Counted from the first letter of the stretch, positions 53,582 to 62,640 are shown. The stretch is DNA of 64,000 bases from Bradyrhizobium guangdongense (GCF_004114975.1 NZ_CP030052.1:496001-560000), one strand, 5' to 3'. A program made the numbers and translations. Notes: generated from the letters alone by a model not told the origin.

Positions 53582-53918
53582 ATCGGGGTTGACGAGCAGA
53601 CTGATTGTGATGCCGACGATTAGTCCAGACCGGCGCCGCGGTCCACCCGAAATTCAATAGGCAGTCTGTTTGAATTTCGATGAAGCGCAGCGAGCGAAAA
53701 AGCGGTGAGGTGCACCTCGCTCTCGACCGCCTGGCACGCGGCTTCGTTCCAGCAGCAGACTAACTTCGATGTCGAGGCGCATGCGCATCAGCTCGCGCTA
53801 AGGCCAGTCGTGGCATCCTGGTGAACTTGGCGCGAGGATGCGCGCGCATCAGCCGCCTGATTGCGAATGGCCAATGTCTTCTCCTTGTAAACGATACGGT
53901 CAAGATTTGATTAAGAGT
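53582..53918. other. Gap between AEC transporter and MarR gene
   Basis: About 340 bases without a credible gene. It holds the upstream region of the AEC gene and the 3' side of the MarR gene. No clear terminator or repeat is visible. Confidence 0.35.
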
Positions 53919-54374
53919 CTAAAAGGGGCAGATCCGATTTAGCAGGCCGATCAAAGTGGATCGCTCCGTTTCATTAAGGGGAGCAAGCATTCGGCGGTTA
54001 TAGGGCGCCGTGAGCCGGACGGCGTCCCTCATCAATTTCTCGCCTTTCGACGTCAATGTGATCTCAATCGCACGCCGGTCGATTTTGGACCGGCTTCGCT
54101 TCACCAGACCCGCGTCCTCGAGCTGGTGCAGAATTTTTGTCAAATTCGGGAGTTGAAGCCGCAACAGTGCTGCGATGCTACTCGGAACGACCCCCGGGTT
54201 GTCCCGCACCAGCATGAGGATTGCGTAGGTCGCAGGCGTCAGTCCGAGCTCGGCGAAGGTCTCATAGAAGCCGTCGAAGAACTTCAACTGGATCAATCGG
54301 ATCACGAAGCCCGGGACGTTGCGAAGTGCGGCCAAATCGAGCTGCTTCTCTGCCGCCGTTGTTGCTATTGTCAT
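53919..54374 (-). CDS. MarR-family regulator
   Basis: A 151-residue MarR protein. The winged HTH includes LTPATYAILMLVRDNPGVVPSSIAALLRLQLPNLTKILHQLEDAGLVKRSRSKIDRRAIEITLTSKGEKL. The ATG at 54374 has a strong caggggag ribosome site; starts at 54410 or 54437 (TTG) have none. It is divergent from the ABC binding-protein gene, with a large palindrome between them. It probably represses that gene and the P450 gene and responds to an aromatic acid. Confidence 0.87.
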   Translation of the reverse strand: MTIATTAAEKQLDLAALRNVPGFVIRLIQLKFFDGFYETFAELGLTPATYAILMLVRDNPGVVPSSIAALLRLQLPNLTKILHQLEDAGLVKRSRSKIDRRAIEITLTSKGEKLMRDAVRLTAPYNRRMLAPLNETERSTLIGLLNRICPF

Positions 54375-54438
54375 TAGCTCCCCTGGGTCATCCACGTTCG
54401 CATCTATCATGACGCATGCCGAATTGACATCGCCCAAT

Positions 54439-54459
54439 ATACTTATAAAATATAAGTAT
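54439..54459. promoter_or_regulatory. Perfect palindrome ATACTTATA-N3-TATAAGTAT, likely MarR operator
   Basis: A 9-base perfect inverted repeat spaced by AAA lies 65 bases from the MarR start and 41 bases before the binding-protein start. It overlaps the region where promoters should be, which is typical for MarR autoregulation and repression of the divergent gene. Confidence 0.65.
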
Positions 54460-54499
54460 TATGCGGCTGAGACCGCAACGGTAGCCGGGAGGAGTATCC

Positions 54500-55708
54500 A
54501 TGAGGGTGACAAGCCTATTGGCGACGTGCGTCTCCTTGCTTGCGCTGATTTGCGGATCGGCCGATGCGCAGGAAACGGTGAAGCTCGGCGTTCTCAATGA
54601 CCAGTCCGGAGCATTTGCAAGCTATCAGGGCATTGGGTCCGTCATCGCGGCTCAATTGGCTGTCGAGGATTATGGCGGAAAGGCTGGCGGCAGGCAGGTC
54701 GAAGTCGTCAGTGCGGATCACCAGAACAAGTCGGACACCGGCGTCAACATCGCGCGTCGCTGGTATGAGAATGAGGGCGTCGATGCAATCTTCGACGTCC
54801 CCAACTCGGCGATTGCGCTGGCAGTCGCGGGGATGAGCGCCGAAAAGAACAAGGTGTTCGTCGGCTCTGGCGCCGGTACGGCATTGTTGACTGGAGAAAA
54901 GTGTACGCCGAATACGGTGCACTGGACTTACGACACCTATGCTTATGGCCGCGGGCTCGGCAAGACCATCGTCGAGCAGGGCGGCAAAAAGTGGTTCTTC
55001 ATCACGGCCGATTATGCCTTCGGCCACGATCTGGAGAAGCAGGCGTCCGAATCGGTCAAGGCATCCGGGGGACAGGTCCTCGGAGCCGTCCGTCATCCCC
55101 TCGGGACGGCCGACTTCGCCTCGTTCCTGCTGCAGGCGCAGGCTTCCGGCGCCGACATCATCGGTATCGCCAACGCCGGCGACGATACGATCACTTCGAT
55201 GAAGCAGGCCGCCGAGTTCGGCCTGACCAAAGATCACAAACTGGTCGGTCTGATTCTGGGCATGAACGGCATTCCGTCTCTCGGGCTGCAATTCGCCCAA
55301 GGCGCCCAAATCATGAATCCGTTCTACTGGGACCTCAACGAGGCCACCCGGTCCTTCGCCAAGCGCTTCTCGGAGCGCATCCCATCCAAGGCCTATCCCA
55401 ACGACATGCAAGCCGGCGTCTACGCTGGCGTCATTCACTACCTGAAGGCCGTCGACAAGGTCGGTGGCGCGAAAGACGGTAGGGCGGTCGTTGCCGCCAT
55501 GAAGGAGCTTCCGACCGACGATTCCTTGTTCGGCAAAGGTTTCATCCGCAAGGACGGACGTAAGATCCATCCGCTCTATCTCCTCCAGGTCAAATCGCCC
55601 GACCAGTCGAAATCCAAGTGGGACCTCCTGAAGGTTGTCGGGATCATCAAGGGCGAAGATGCCTTCAGACCCGAGAACGAGGGCAATTGTCCTCTCAGCA
55701 AACAATAA
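54500..55708 (+). CDS. ABC transporter substrate-binding protein, branched-chain amino acid type
   Basis: A 402-residue type 1 periplasmic binding protein with a signal peptide (cleavage near ADAQE). Features include VKLGVLNDQSGAFASYQGIGSVIAAQLAVEDYGG and KKWFFITADYAFGHDLEKQASE, as in LivK-like proteins for aromatic acids. The ATG at 54500 follows ggaggag. No LivHMGF permease or ATPase genes are near. It precedes the P450 gene by 14 bases, so it may bind the P450 substrate for import. Confidence 0.88.
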   Translation: MRVTSLLATCVSLLALICGSADAQETVKLGVLNDQSGAFASYQGIGSVIAAQLAVEDYGGKAGGRQVEVVSADHQNKSDTGVNIARRWYENEGVDAIFDVPNSAIALAVAGMSAEKNKVFVGSGAGTALLTGEKCTPNTVHWTYDTYAYGRGLGKTIVEQGGKKWFFITADYAFGHDLEKQASESVKASGGQVLGAVRHPLGTADFASFLLQAQASGADIIGIANAGDDTITSMKQAAEFGLTKDHKLVGLILGMNGIPSLGLQFAQGAQIMNPFYWDLNEATRSFAKRFSERIPSKAYPNDMQAGVYAGVIHYLKAVDKVGGAKDGRAVVAAMKELPTDDSLFGKGFIRKDGRKIHPLYLLQVKSPDQSKSKWDLLKVVGIIKGEDAFRPENEGNCPLSKQ

Positions 55709-55722
55709 GTCGAGGGGCCGCC

Positions 55723-56901
55723 ATGAGCCAGTTTGCTTCTACTCGGATCGATCCGTTCGCTGATGAGGTGCTGAGGGATCCGTATCCGGCGTACCAGACC
55801 TTTCGCGAACTGGGACCGGTGTTCAGGATCGAGCCGTACGACATCTGGGCCATGGCGCGGTATGAGCAGGTTGATTCCACGCTCAAGGATTGGCAGACCT
55901 TCATCAGCGGAGAGGGCGTCGGCCTAAAGGGTATGAACCCAGCGCTGCCCCGGCCGATGACGCTACAGATCGACCCGCCCGATCACGAGAAGGGACGCCG
56001 AATCCTCGCCCGGACCATGTCACCGGGCGTAGCGAAGAACCTGCGCGACACCTTTCAGAAGGAGGCCGAGAGGAAAATCGGCGAGCTCGTCGAGCGGGGG
56101 ACCTTCGACGCGATGACAGATCTGGCCATAGCTTATCCCCTAAAGGTGTTCCCCGACGCCATTGGCGTCTCAGAGGAGGGACGCGAGAACCTGCTTGCCT
56201 GGAGCACGTTCGTCTTCAACAGCTTCGGACCGGATAATCACATTCTCGCCAGATCTCGTGATCCAGGGCTGACCGCGCAGAAATGGATCATGGACCGTTG
56301 CGCACGCAGCGCGCTCAGACCCGATGGCATTGGAACGATGATCTACGAAGCTGCTGATGCAGGTGAGATTACTGAACACGAGGCCACGCATTTGGTCCGG
56401 CCATTCCTAACTGCGGGTGTCGACACGACGATCAATGGACTGGGGAATACCTTGCTTGCACTCGCAAGCCATCCAATGCAATTCGCCAAACTACACGAGC
56501 GCCCGGCACTCGCCCGCAATGCGTTTGAGGAAGGGCTACGCTATGATTCACCTGTGCAGACCTTCTTCCGCACCACCTCGCGTGAAGTGGAAATGGCGGG
56601 CGATATCATACCAGCGAGGACCAAAGTGCTGGTCTTCATGGCATCCGCCAACCGTGATCCGGCTCGTTGGCAAGAGCCCGAGCGCTTCGATGTGGAGCGA
56701 CCTGTAACAGGACATGTGGGCTTCGGCTCCGGCATTCATGCTTGTGTGGGCCAGATGATCGCACGCTTGGAGGGTGAGTTGGTTCTAACGGAACTTGCGA
56801 AGCGGGTAAAATCAATTGAACTCATTGCCGAACCCGAGCGCATGCTAAATAACACCCTTCGGGGGCTCAAAAGTATGCCAGTCCGCGTGACTGCTGCCTG
56901 A
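55723..56901 (+). CDS. Cytochrome P450, CYP199-like
   Basis: A 392-residue soluble P450. The I-helix oxygen motif is AGVDTT, the K-helix has EEGLRY, and the haem-binding loop is GFGSGIHACVGQMIARLEGE with the Cys near residue 341. Overall it resembles Rhodopseudomonas CYP199A2 (4-methoxybenzoate demethylase) along the whole length as I recall that sequence. The ATG at 55723 follows gagggg. It needs a ferredoxin and a reductase, which are not encoded here. A para-substituted benzoate is a likely substrate. Confidence 0.88.
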   Translation: MSQFASTRIDPFADEVLRDPYPAYQTFRELGPVFRIEPYDIWAMARYEQVDSTLKDWQTFISGEGVGLKGMNPALPRPMTLQIDPPDHEKGRRILARTMSPGVAKNLRDTFQKEAERKIGELVERGTFDAMTDLAIAYPLKVFPDAIGVSEEGRENLLAWSTFVFNSFGPDNHILARSRDPGLTAQKWIMDRCARSALRPDGIGTMIYEAADAGEITEHEATHLVRPFLTAGVDTTINGLGNTLLALASHPMQFAKLHERPALARNAFEEGLRYDSPVQTFFRTTSREVEMAGDIIPARTKVLVFMASANRDPARWQEPERFDVERPVTGHVGFGSGIHACVGQMIARLEGELVLTELAKRVKSIELIAEPERMLNNTLRGLKSMPVRVTAA

Positions 56902-57577
56902 GCGACCAATGGTGGCACTGTCCGATCTTGAGACCACCATCATCGACAGAGCAATTCCCATGCTACCAACTAGGGTCGGCCGCGAGGCGGGCAAGCCGCA
57001 GTTGGTTTGCTGCCCTGTTCAACAGCGTAGCCTCTCAGGCCTTGAAACGTCGCAAGACTACCGTTTTCAGGAGGCGCCAAGTCAAGGACAGACAATCGGC
57101 AGAATTTCAGCGTTGGTGCCAAACGACAATGAGCGAGACGATCACGCACTTGTCCCGAATTGGGCTCGCGATGCATGCGGCCTGAGCAATACAAAGGCGC
57201 AGTGTCAGGTCAAAAAAGACGAGAGGGAGCTCCGCCAAAAGACCGGTTGTCTGCCCCCTCCCTGACTTGGCCGCCACAAGAGTGTAGGGAGGTCCTTTCA
57301 GGCATTCGGGCTTTCTAGAATAGCGTGAAAAGCTTCAAAGCCATGATCGGAGTAGGCAAGGCGTTTTGTTGCCTGAGGGCTGTTTTGTTCTCCTGATCTC
57401 CTCGTTGAGTCTCTCCTGCCAGCATGTAGACTAGCTTTGCCCCCAATGGCTACATCAGTAGCGGCCCGCCGCGGTGTTGGCGCGAACGGCTCGAAGTGTT
57501 AAGGTGCATCAAGACCTCAGCGGGTGGCTTCCGCTTTAAAATAGCCGAGGGGTTCTCGAACCTTGGGCAGCTCCAGA
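56902..57577. other. Gap between P450 and GGDEF-EAL genes
   Basis: About 675 bases. The longest frame here (56909-57265) shows no family feature and unusual composition, so I do not call it. No terminator with a clear T run is visible to me, although the two flanking genes converge. Confidence 0.4.
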
Positions 57578-59488
57578 TTAGGCAACAGCTTTCAGCTCCT
57601 CAATGACGCGGATCAGCTGCGCCGCAGGCTGGGGGTAAGCGATGAAGTAGCCTTGGGCTTGCGTGCAGCGTTGGTCACCAAGAATCCTAAGCTGCTCAGC
57701 TGTCTCAACCCCCTCAGCGACAATGGTCATGTCCAAGGCTTGCCCCAACTCGGAAATTGCCCTGACAATCGCCGCCGCGCTCGTCTCGCGGCTGAGATCC
57801 TGCACAAAGGATCGGTCGATCTTGATCTTGTCCAATGGGAAGCTCCGCAGATAGCTCAATGCGGAGTAGCCTGTGCCGAAGTCATCTATGGCGATGTGAA
57901 CTCCTAGCACCCGCAACCTATTGAGAATGTCGCGCGTGATCTCTTCGTCGTGCAGCAGAATGCTCTCGGTAATCTCCAGTTCGAGACGAGACCCATGCAA
58001 GCCCGCAGCAGCCAGGGCGCGGGTCACGGACAGTTCCAAGGCTCCGCGCCTGAATTGAACAGACGACAGATTGACCGCAACTCTTACGTCTTGCGGCCAT
58101 GATGCGGCATCGCGGCAGGCCTGCTGAAGCACCCAATCACCAATCGGAACGATGAGCCCTGTCTCTTCGGCGAGGGGAATAAAGGTCGTAGGGGGTATCG
58201 TCCCTTTTTGCGGATGATGCCAGCGTAAGAGCGCTTCGAACGTGACAATCTGCTTGGATTCGATATTCACGATGGGCTGATAAAACAGTTCGAACTCAGA
58301 TCGTTGCAAAGCCTGGCGAAGGTCTACCTCGAGCTGCAGGCGCTCTTGCAAACGGACGTTCATTTCGTTCTGGAATATTCGATAGGTGCCGCGTCCATCG
58401 GACTTTGCCTGATAGAGCGCCACATCGGCATTCTTAATCACTTCGTCTGTTCCGTTTTCGGAGCATGCCGTGATATTTATGCCAATGCTCGTGCCAATCA
58501 TCACCCGGTGTTCATCGAGGAAGTAGGGTTCGCCAATGGATGCGAGGATTCTCTCAGCGAGGCTGCTGGCGTCCTCAGGATCGGCGGCATCAACCCGCAG
58601 AATCGCGAACTCGTCCCCGCCAAGCCGAGCGACGAGGTCTGTCGTCTTGGCGCAAGATTTCAATCGCTGCGCCACCTCAAGCAGCAGGGCATCGCCAACG
58701 CCATGTCCAAGCGTATCATTGACGCTTTTGAAGCCATCAAGGTCCAGACACAAAATCGCAATGCGCTTGTGCCGCCCTCGTGTTCCAACCGCGCGCTCCA
58801 CAAGCTCGTGAAAGCTGCGCCGGTTGGCCAGTCTTGTGAGGGGATCGTGGGCCGCCAGAAATGCAATTTGCGCCTCGTGCAGCTTGCGCTCGGTCACATT
58901 CCGGCAGGTGCCTCGATAACCCTGGAATTTACCCCTCGCAAATGTCGGATTGCCGTTGATCTCCAGCCAAAGCTCGTCCCCCGCACGTCCGTCCAAGCAG
59001 ATTTCGAACCCCCGAAATGGCTTTCGATTGGAAAGAGCCTGCAGATATTCGATCCAGGATTTGCTCGCGAGCGGATTGATCCCCAAGGCCTCCGCCAACT
59101 TGATTCCAATTTGGCCGGCCGGCAGCCCGAGGTCTTCCTTGCCGCTTGTAATCGTCAGCTGGTCATCGGTTTCCCAGACGACCTCCGAAGAGGTATCAAG
59201 GAAATCGCTCAGGCGTTTGAGCTCGCGCCTCAAACGGTCATTGTCCAATCTAAGCTGCTCGAGCGGGCCGGCTTCGCCAGAGCGACATGATTCTAGCGGG
59301 CTAGGCTTTGCTGCAGTCAACCAACAGCGGACATCGTTCATGCAGCTTGCAAGCGCCGCCGCGATAAAGTTGACCGGAAATGCCATTTGCACTGCCCCCA
59401 AACAGCGAGGCCGCGATAGTAAGTGGGGGAAGCTGCGAAAAGGTTGCCGGCCTTTGGGGAATTGCGGCGGGGTTAATTGCGGGTTCAC
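57578..59488 (-). CDS. PAS-GGDEF-EAL cyclic-di-GMP signalling protein
   Basis: A protein of up to 636 residues. After a short N-terminal helix region, a PAS domain includes WLEINGNPTFARGKFQGYRGTCRNVTERK. The GGDEF domain has LARLGGDEFAIL with an intact GGDEF active site. The EAL domain has FEALLRWHHP, ITESILL and IDDFGTGYSALSYLRSFPLDKIKIDRSFV. All key motifs look intact, so it could make or degrade cyclic-di-GMP. The start is uncertain: a GTG at 59488 gives the longest frame, while ATGs at 59386 and 59344 are alternatives. It is divergent from the sigma54 activator gene. Confidence 0.87.
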   Translation of the reverse strand: MNPQLTPPQFPKGRQPFRSFPHLLSRPRCLGAVQMAFPVNFIAAALASCMNDVRCWLTAAKPSPLESCRSGEAGPLEQLRLDNDRLRRELKRLSDFLDTSSEVVWETDDQLTITSGKEDLGLPAGQIGIKLAEALGINPLASKSWIEYLQALSNRKPFRGFEICLDGRAGDELWLEINGNPTFARGKFQGYRGTCRNVTERKLHEAQIAFLAAHDPLTRLANRRSFHELVERAVGTRGRHKRIAILCLDLDGFKSVNDTLGHGVGDALLLEVAQRLKSCAKTTDLVARLGGDEFAILRVDAADPEDASSLAERILASIGEPYFLDEHRVMIGTSIGINITACSENGTDEVIKNADVALYQAKSDGRGTYRIFQNEMNVRLQERLQLEVDLRQALQRSEFELFYQPIVNIESKQIVTFEALLRWHHPQKGTIPPTTFIPLAEETGLIVPIGDWVLQQACRDAASWPQDVRVAVNLSSVQFRRGALELSVTRALAAAGLHGSRLELEITESILLHDEEITRDILNRLRVLGVHIAIDDFGTGYSALSYLRSFPLDKIKIDRSFVQDLSRETSAAAIVRAISELGQALDMTIVAEGVETAEQLRILGDQRCTQAQGYFIAYPQPAAQLIRVIEELKAVA

Positions 59489-59584
59489 GGACCTGCCGAA
59501 CCACTATGGACAGCGCAAGCCTCGCGAAGTTGATTTATCTTGCAGATATTGCTAACCTGCTTTGCATTTTGGAAAGAATGTTGC

Positions 59585-61027
59585 ATGCGCGACCTGCAAA
59601 CAGTGCTGATCATCGCGCGGAGCGGCCCTGAATGGGCTGCCATCGCAGACACCTTGTCAGACCAATACGACTACCGCGTTCTTTCCGCCGATTCGGTCGA
59701 AAATGCGAGGGCATCCCTGGCCGACGCCCAAGTAGACATTGCTCTCGTCGAGTATGGCGAAGGCAAAGGTCTGAAGTTCCTCGTTGATCTACGAGTATCT
59801 CATCCTGACGTGATCCGCATCCTGGCGCTCGAGGCCAAGACCGAGATCGGCCAACGGGAAATGGCGCCCGCCGGCATCTATCAGCTCATCCGTAAGCCGC
59901 TGGACGCCAACCAGATTGGACTTATGGTGGAGCGTGGCCTTGAGGCCCGTGAACTTGCCCGTCGACATCGCCTTCTTACACGAGAGTTCAAATTTCCAGC
60001 GAATGCCACAGGCATTCACGCAAGGCCCATTCTGCCGATGCAGCCGGAGAGCCGCCGTTTCGAAAAGCTCGTCTACGTCAGTGAAAAACTACACAACCTC
60101 AGCGAGCTCGCGCGAAAAGCAGCCAAAACGGAGCTGCCTATCTTGATTCAGGGGGCAACGGGGACGGGCAAAGAGCTTCTCGCTCGCGCCATTCATTACA
60201 ACTCTGGCCGCCGCGACAGCCCGTTGCTGGTCCAAAACTGCGGGGGGATGTCCGATGAGCTCTTACAATCCGAGCTCTTTGGGCACAAGCGCGGCGCTTT
60301 TACGGGCGCTGTCTCAGACCGGCTGGGCCTTTTTCGCGCCGCGGACCGGGGAACGGTATTCCTCGATGAAATATCCGAGGTGTCTTCATCTTTTCAGGTG
60401 AGCCTGCTTCGTTTCCTGCAGGAGGGAGAGGTCAAGCCGCTCGGCTCCGACAAGATCGTCACCAGCAATGTCCGCATTATCGCTGCCTCCAACCGTCCTC
60501 TCCGCGCGTTGGTCGCCGCGGGCAAATTCCGACAGGATCTCTATTTCCGCCTGCGGGGATTCGAGCTGGAAGTTCCCTCGCTGAGTGATCGCCGAGAGGA
60601 TATCCCGGTGCTAGCGGAGTTCTTTGCCGCCAAGCACAGCGAGGCGATGGGGCGCAAGATCCTTGGAATTTCTGCAGCCGTTCTCGAAAAGCTCTCCGCT
60701 TACGACTTTCCGGGAAACGTTCGAGAACTTGAGAACGAAATCCGCCGCATGGTGTCACTGACGGAGGAGGGGGAGTACGTCACCACCACGCACATGTCGC
60801 CCGCTATATTGGCGGCCCCGCCGCGCTCCCGCTTCAAGTCAGCCGGCGGGTACGAGCTGCGGGGCACCACCTTGAAAGAAAAGGTCGAATGCCTCGAAAA
60901 GCAAGTTGTCGCCGAAGTGCTGTCGCGGCATCGGTGGAATCAAAGCAAGGCTGCGAACGAACTTGGACTCTCGCGCGTTGGACTTTCCAACAAGATCAAG
61001 CGCTATAGCCTCGATGAGGCAGAGTGA
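59585..61027 (+). CDS. Sigma54-dependent activator, HupR/HoxA-like
   Basis: A 480-residue bacterial enhancer-binding protein with three domains. The receiver domain (about 1-120) has Glu56 at the usual phosphoacceptor Asp position (DIALVEYGEG) but keeps the Lys in IRKPLD. The AAA+ domain has Walker A GATGTGKE (about residue 190), the sigma54-contact GAFTGA loop (about 238) and VFLDEISEV. A Fis-type HTH ends the protein (NQSKAANELGLSRVGLSNKIK). The ATG at 59585 follows ggaaag. It lies upstream of a hydrogenase operon with a sigma54 promoter, so it is likely its activator. Confidence 0.9.
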   Translation: MRDLQTVLIIARSGPEWAAIADTLSDQYDYRVLSADSVENARASLADAQVDIALVEYGEGKGLKFLVDLRVSHPDVIRILALEAKTEIGQREMAPAGIYQLIRKPLDANQIGLMVERGLEARELARRHRLLTREFKFPANATGIHARPILPMQPESRRFEKLVYVSEKLHNLSELARKAAKTELPILIQGATGTGKELLARAIHYNSGRRDSPLLVQNCGGMSDELLQSELFGHKRGAFTGAVSDRLGLFRAADRGTVFLDEISEVSSSFQVSLLRFLQEGEVKPLGSDKIVTSNVRIIAASNRPLRALVAAGKFRQDLYFRLRGFELEVPSLSDRREDIPVLAEFFAAKHSEAMGRKILGISAAVLEKLSAYDFPGNVRELENEIRRMVSLTEEGEYVTTTHMSPAILAAPPRSRFKSAGGYELRGTTLKEKVECLEKQVVAEVLSRHRWNQSKAANELGLSRVGLSNKIKRYSLDEAE

Positions 61028-61278
61028 GACAGCCGATGGTACGCAACGAAGATCAGTTTAAGAGGGATCCCTCACCCAACCTGGTGCGCTTCCCCCAGTC
61101 GCGAGTTTCGCCTGCTCGCAGGACGCCAGCAAAGGATCTCGGGCTGAGCCTGCTTTCCAGAAGGCTCGGTCTGCCGGAGCGCCAATTGACTGGACATTGG
61201 TGCAGCCGCTGCGAGGGCATCTGGTACGGTTATCTGCTCGAGGTCGATTGTCCTGCATGTGGCAATCGTCACGGCTGA
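61024..61278 (+). CDS. Small zinc-ribbon protein coupled to the activator gene
   Basis: An 84-residue protein overlapping the activator gene stop by four bases (GTGA), so it is translated with it. The C-terminal part has a four-cysteine zinc ribbon: WCSRCEGIWYGYLLEVDCPACGN. The N-terminal half is basic and Pro-rich and shows no known domain. An in-frame ATG at 61036 is the alternative start. I do not recognise the family; its position suggests a role in hydrogenase control or maturation, unproven. Confidence 0.72.
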   Translation: MRQPMVRNEDQFKRDPSPNLVRFPQSRVSPARRTPAKDLGLSLLSRRLGLPERQLTGHWCSRCEGIWYGYLLEVDCPACGNRHG

Positions 61279-61549
61279 GTACCGCTGCTCGTCTTCAAAA
61301 AATCAGCACCGAACGAGCGATACTTCAGCCTGCCTCAGGGAAGGAGCTTTGGGCACCGTCACCCCGTAACAAGGACTAATGCCAACCCTTGCAATATTTG
61401 ATGCGCTGCAACGATCATTGCTTACATTGACAAGCTGGTATGCATAGCAAACTTAGTATGCGCGGCGTCACACACCGTAGATCGCCCTGCGAAGTCAGCT
61501 GACGCTTAGAATCCTTGAGCTTTTTGAAAATTGCAAGGTACGAGCCGCT
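61279..61549. other. Non-coding leader before hydrogenase promoter
   Basis: About 270 bases with no gene. It should contain enhancer sites for the sigma54 activator. I did not see an exact TTG-N5-CAA repeat of the type bound by HupR/HoxA, although several TTG and CAA half-sites occur around 61390-61435 and 61524-61536. Confidence 0.35.
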
Positions 61550-61565
61550 CGGCATGGTCCTTGCT
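61550..61565 (+). promoter_or_regulatory. Sigma54 (-24/-12) promoter of the hydrogenase operon
   Basis: The sequence cGGCAtggtccTTGCt matches the consensus TGGCACRNNNNTTGCW at most positions, with GG (61551-61552) and GC (61563-61564) separated by exactly ten bases as required. It lies 55 bases before the hydrogenase ATG and downstream of a sigma54 activator gene. Confidence 0.75.
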
Positions 61566-61620
61566 ACCTCCTTCCGACAAAGATGCCATGCCAGCGCGTC
61601 TGATTTGGTGGAGGAAATAG

Positions 61621-62583
61621 ATGACTAATCTTCTTTGGCTCCAGGGGGGAGCGTGCTCCGGCAACACGATGTCGTTTCTCAATGCCGAGGAGCCAAGCGC
61701 CTGTGATCTCGTCACAGATTTCGGCATCAACGTCCTATGGCACCCATCGCTCGGCCTTGAGCTCGGCGAGAATCTGAAGAAGCTTCTCAACGCGCTGACA
61801 TCAGGACAGATGCCGCTCGATATTTTCGTGTTCGAGGGCACGGTGGTCAACGCGCCGAATGGCACTGGCGAATGGAATCGCTTTGCGGGCCGCCCGATGA
61901 AAGATTGGGTCACCGATCTTGCCAAGGTCGCCGGCTATACTGTCGCGATTGGCGACTGTGCAACATATGGCGGTATTCCCGCGACTGCTCCCAATCCGTC
62001 AGAAAGCCAAGGACTACAATTTCTCAAACGTCAGCAAGGTGGCTATCTCGGCACAAGCTACCGATCAAAGGCAGGCTTGCCCGTCATCAACATACCGGGA
62101 TGCCCAGCCCATCCGGATTGGATCACGCAAATTGTCGTCGCGGTGGCGACCGGCAGAGGTGCTGAACTCTCGCTCGACGAGTTTCAACGCCCAAAGACGT
62201 TTTTCACGAGCTTCACCCAGACCGGCTGTACGCGGAACATGCATTTTGCCTATAAGGTCTCAGCCACGGAATATGGCCAGCGAAAGGGGTGCCTGTTCTA
62301 CGATCTCGGCTGCCGTGGACCGATGACGCATTCACCCTGCAACCGCATTCTCTGGAATCGGCAATCGTCGAAGACCCGAGCAGGCATGCCGTGCATGGGC
62401 TGTACCGAGCCGGAATTTCCGTTCTTTGAGCTGGCCCCCGGGACGGTATTCAAGACCCAGACTCTGATGGGCGTGCCCAAGGATCTGCCGTCCGGCGTTG
62501 ACAAAGCCGGTTACGTCAAGCTGACCGCGGCCGCGAAAGCCGCCTCACCAGCATGGGCCGAGGAAGACATCTTCGTCGTCTGA
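61621..62583 (+). CDS. hupS: [NiFe] hydrogenase small subunit, group 2a-like
   Basis: A 320-residue small subunit that carries iron-sulfur clusters and passes electrons from the active site. It has no Tat signal, starting MTNLLWLQGGACSGNTMSFLN, so it is cytoplasmic like group 2 enzymes. Cluster motifs are visible: GDCATYGG, PGCPAHPDW, TGCTRNMHF, KGCLFYDLGCRGP, SPCNR, MPCMGCTEPEFPFF. At the first cluster site the usual CxxC is CSGN (Cys12, Asn15). It resembles cyanobacterial HupS and mycobacterial Huc as I recall them. A gtggaggaa ribosome site precedes the ATG. Confidence 0.9.
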   Translation: MTNLLWLQGGACSGNTMSFLNAEEPSACDLVTDFGINVLWHPSLGLELGENLKKLLNALTSGQMPLDIFVFEGTVVNAPNGTGEWNRFAGRPMKDWVTDLAKVAGYTVAIGDCATYGGIPATAPNPSESQGLQFLKRQQGGYLGTSYRSKAGLPVINIPGCPAHPDWITQIVVAVATGRGAELSLDEFQRPKTFFTSFTQTGCTRNMHFAYKVSATEYGQRKGCLFYDLGCRGPMTHSPCNRILWNRQSSKTRAGMPCMGCTEPEFPFFELAPGTVFKTQTLMGVPKDLPSGVDKAGYVKLTAAAKAASPAWAEEDIFVV

Positions 62584-62640
62584 CGAGTGTCCTGCTCACA
62601 GACCTGTCGCTCAACCATCAGTCATCAGGAACCGATTCAC

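Noticed and set aside
54515..55705. Minus-strand open frame opposite the ABC binding-protein gene
   Set aside because: The plus strand encodes a signal peptide and complete binding-protein fold; the minus frame shows no family features.
56909..57265. 118-codon frame after the P450 gene
   Set aside because: No family similarity, poor ribosome site and composition unlike neighbouring genes.
58304..59290. Plus-strand open frame within the GGDEF-EAL gene
   Set aside because: It is a shadow of intact PAS and GGDEF domains on the minus strand.
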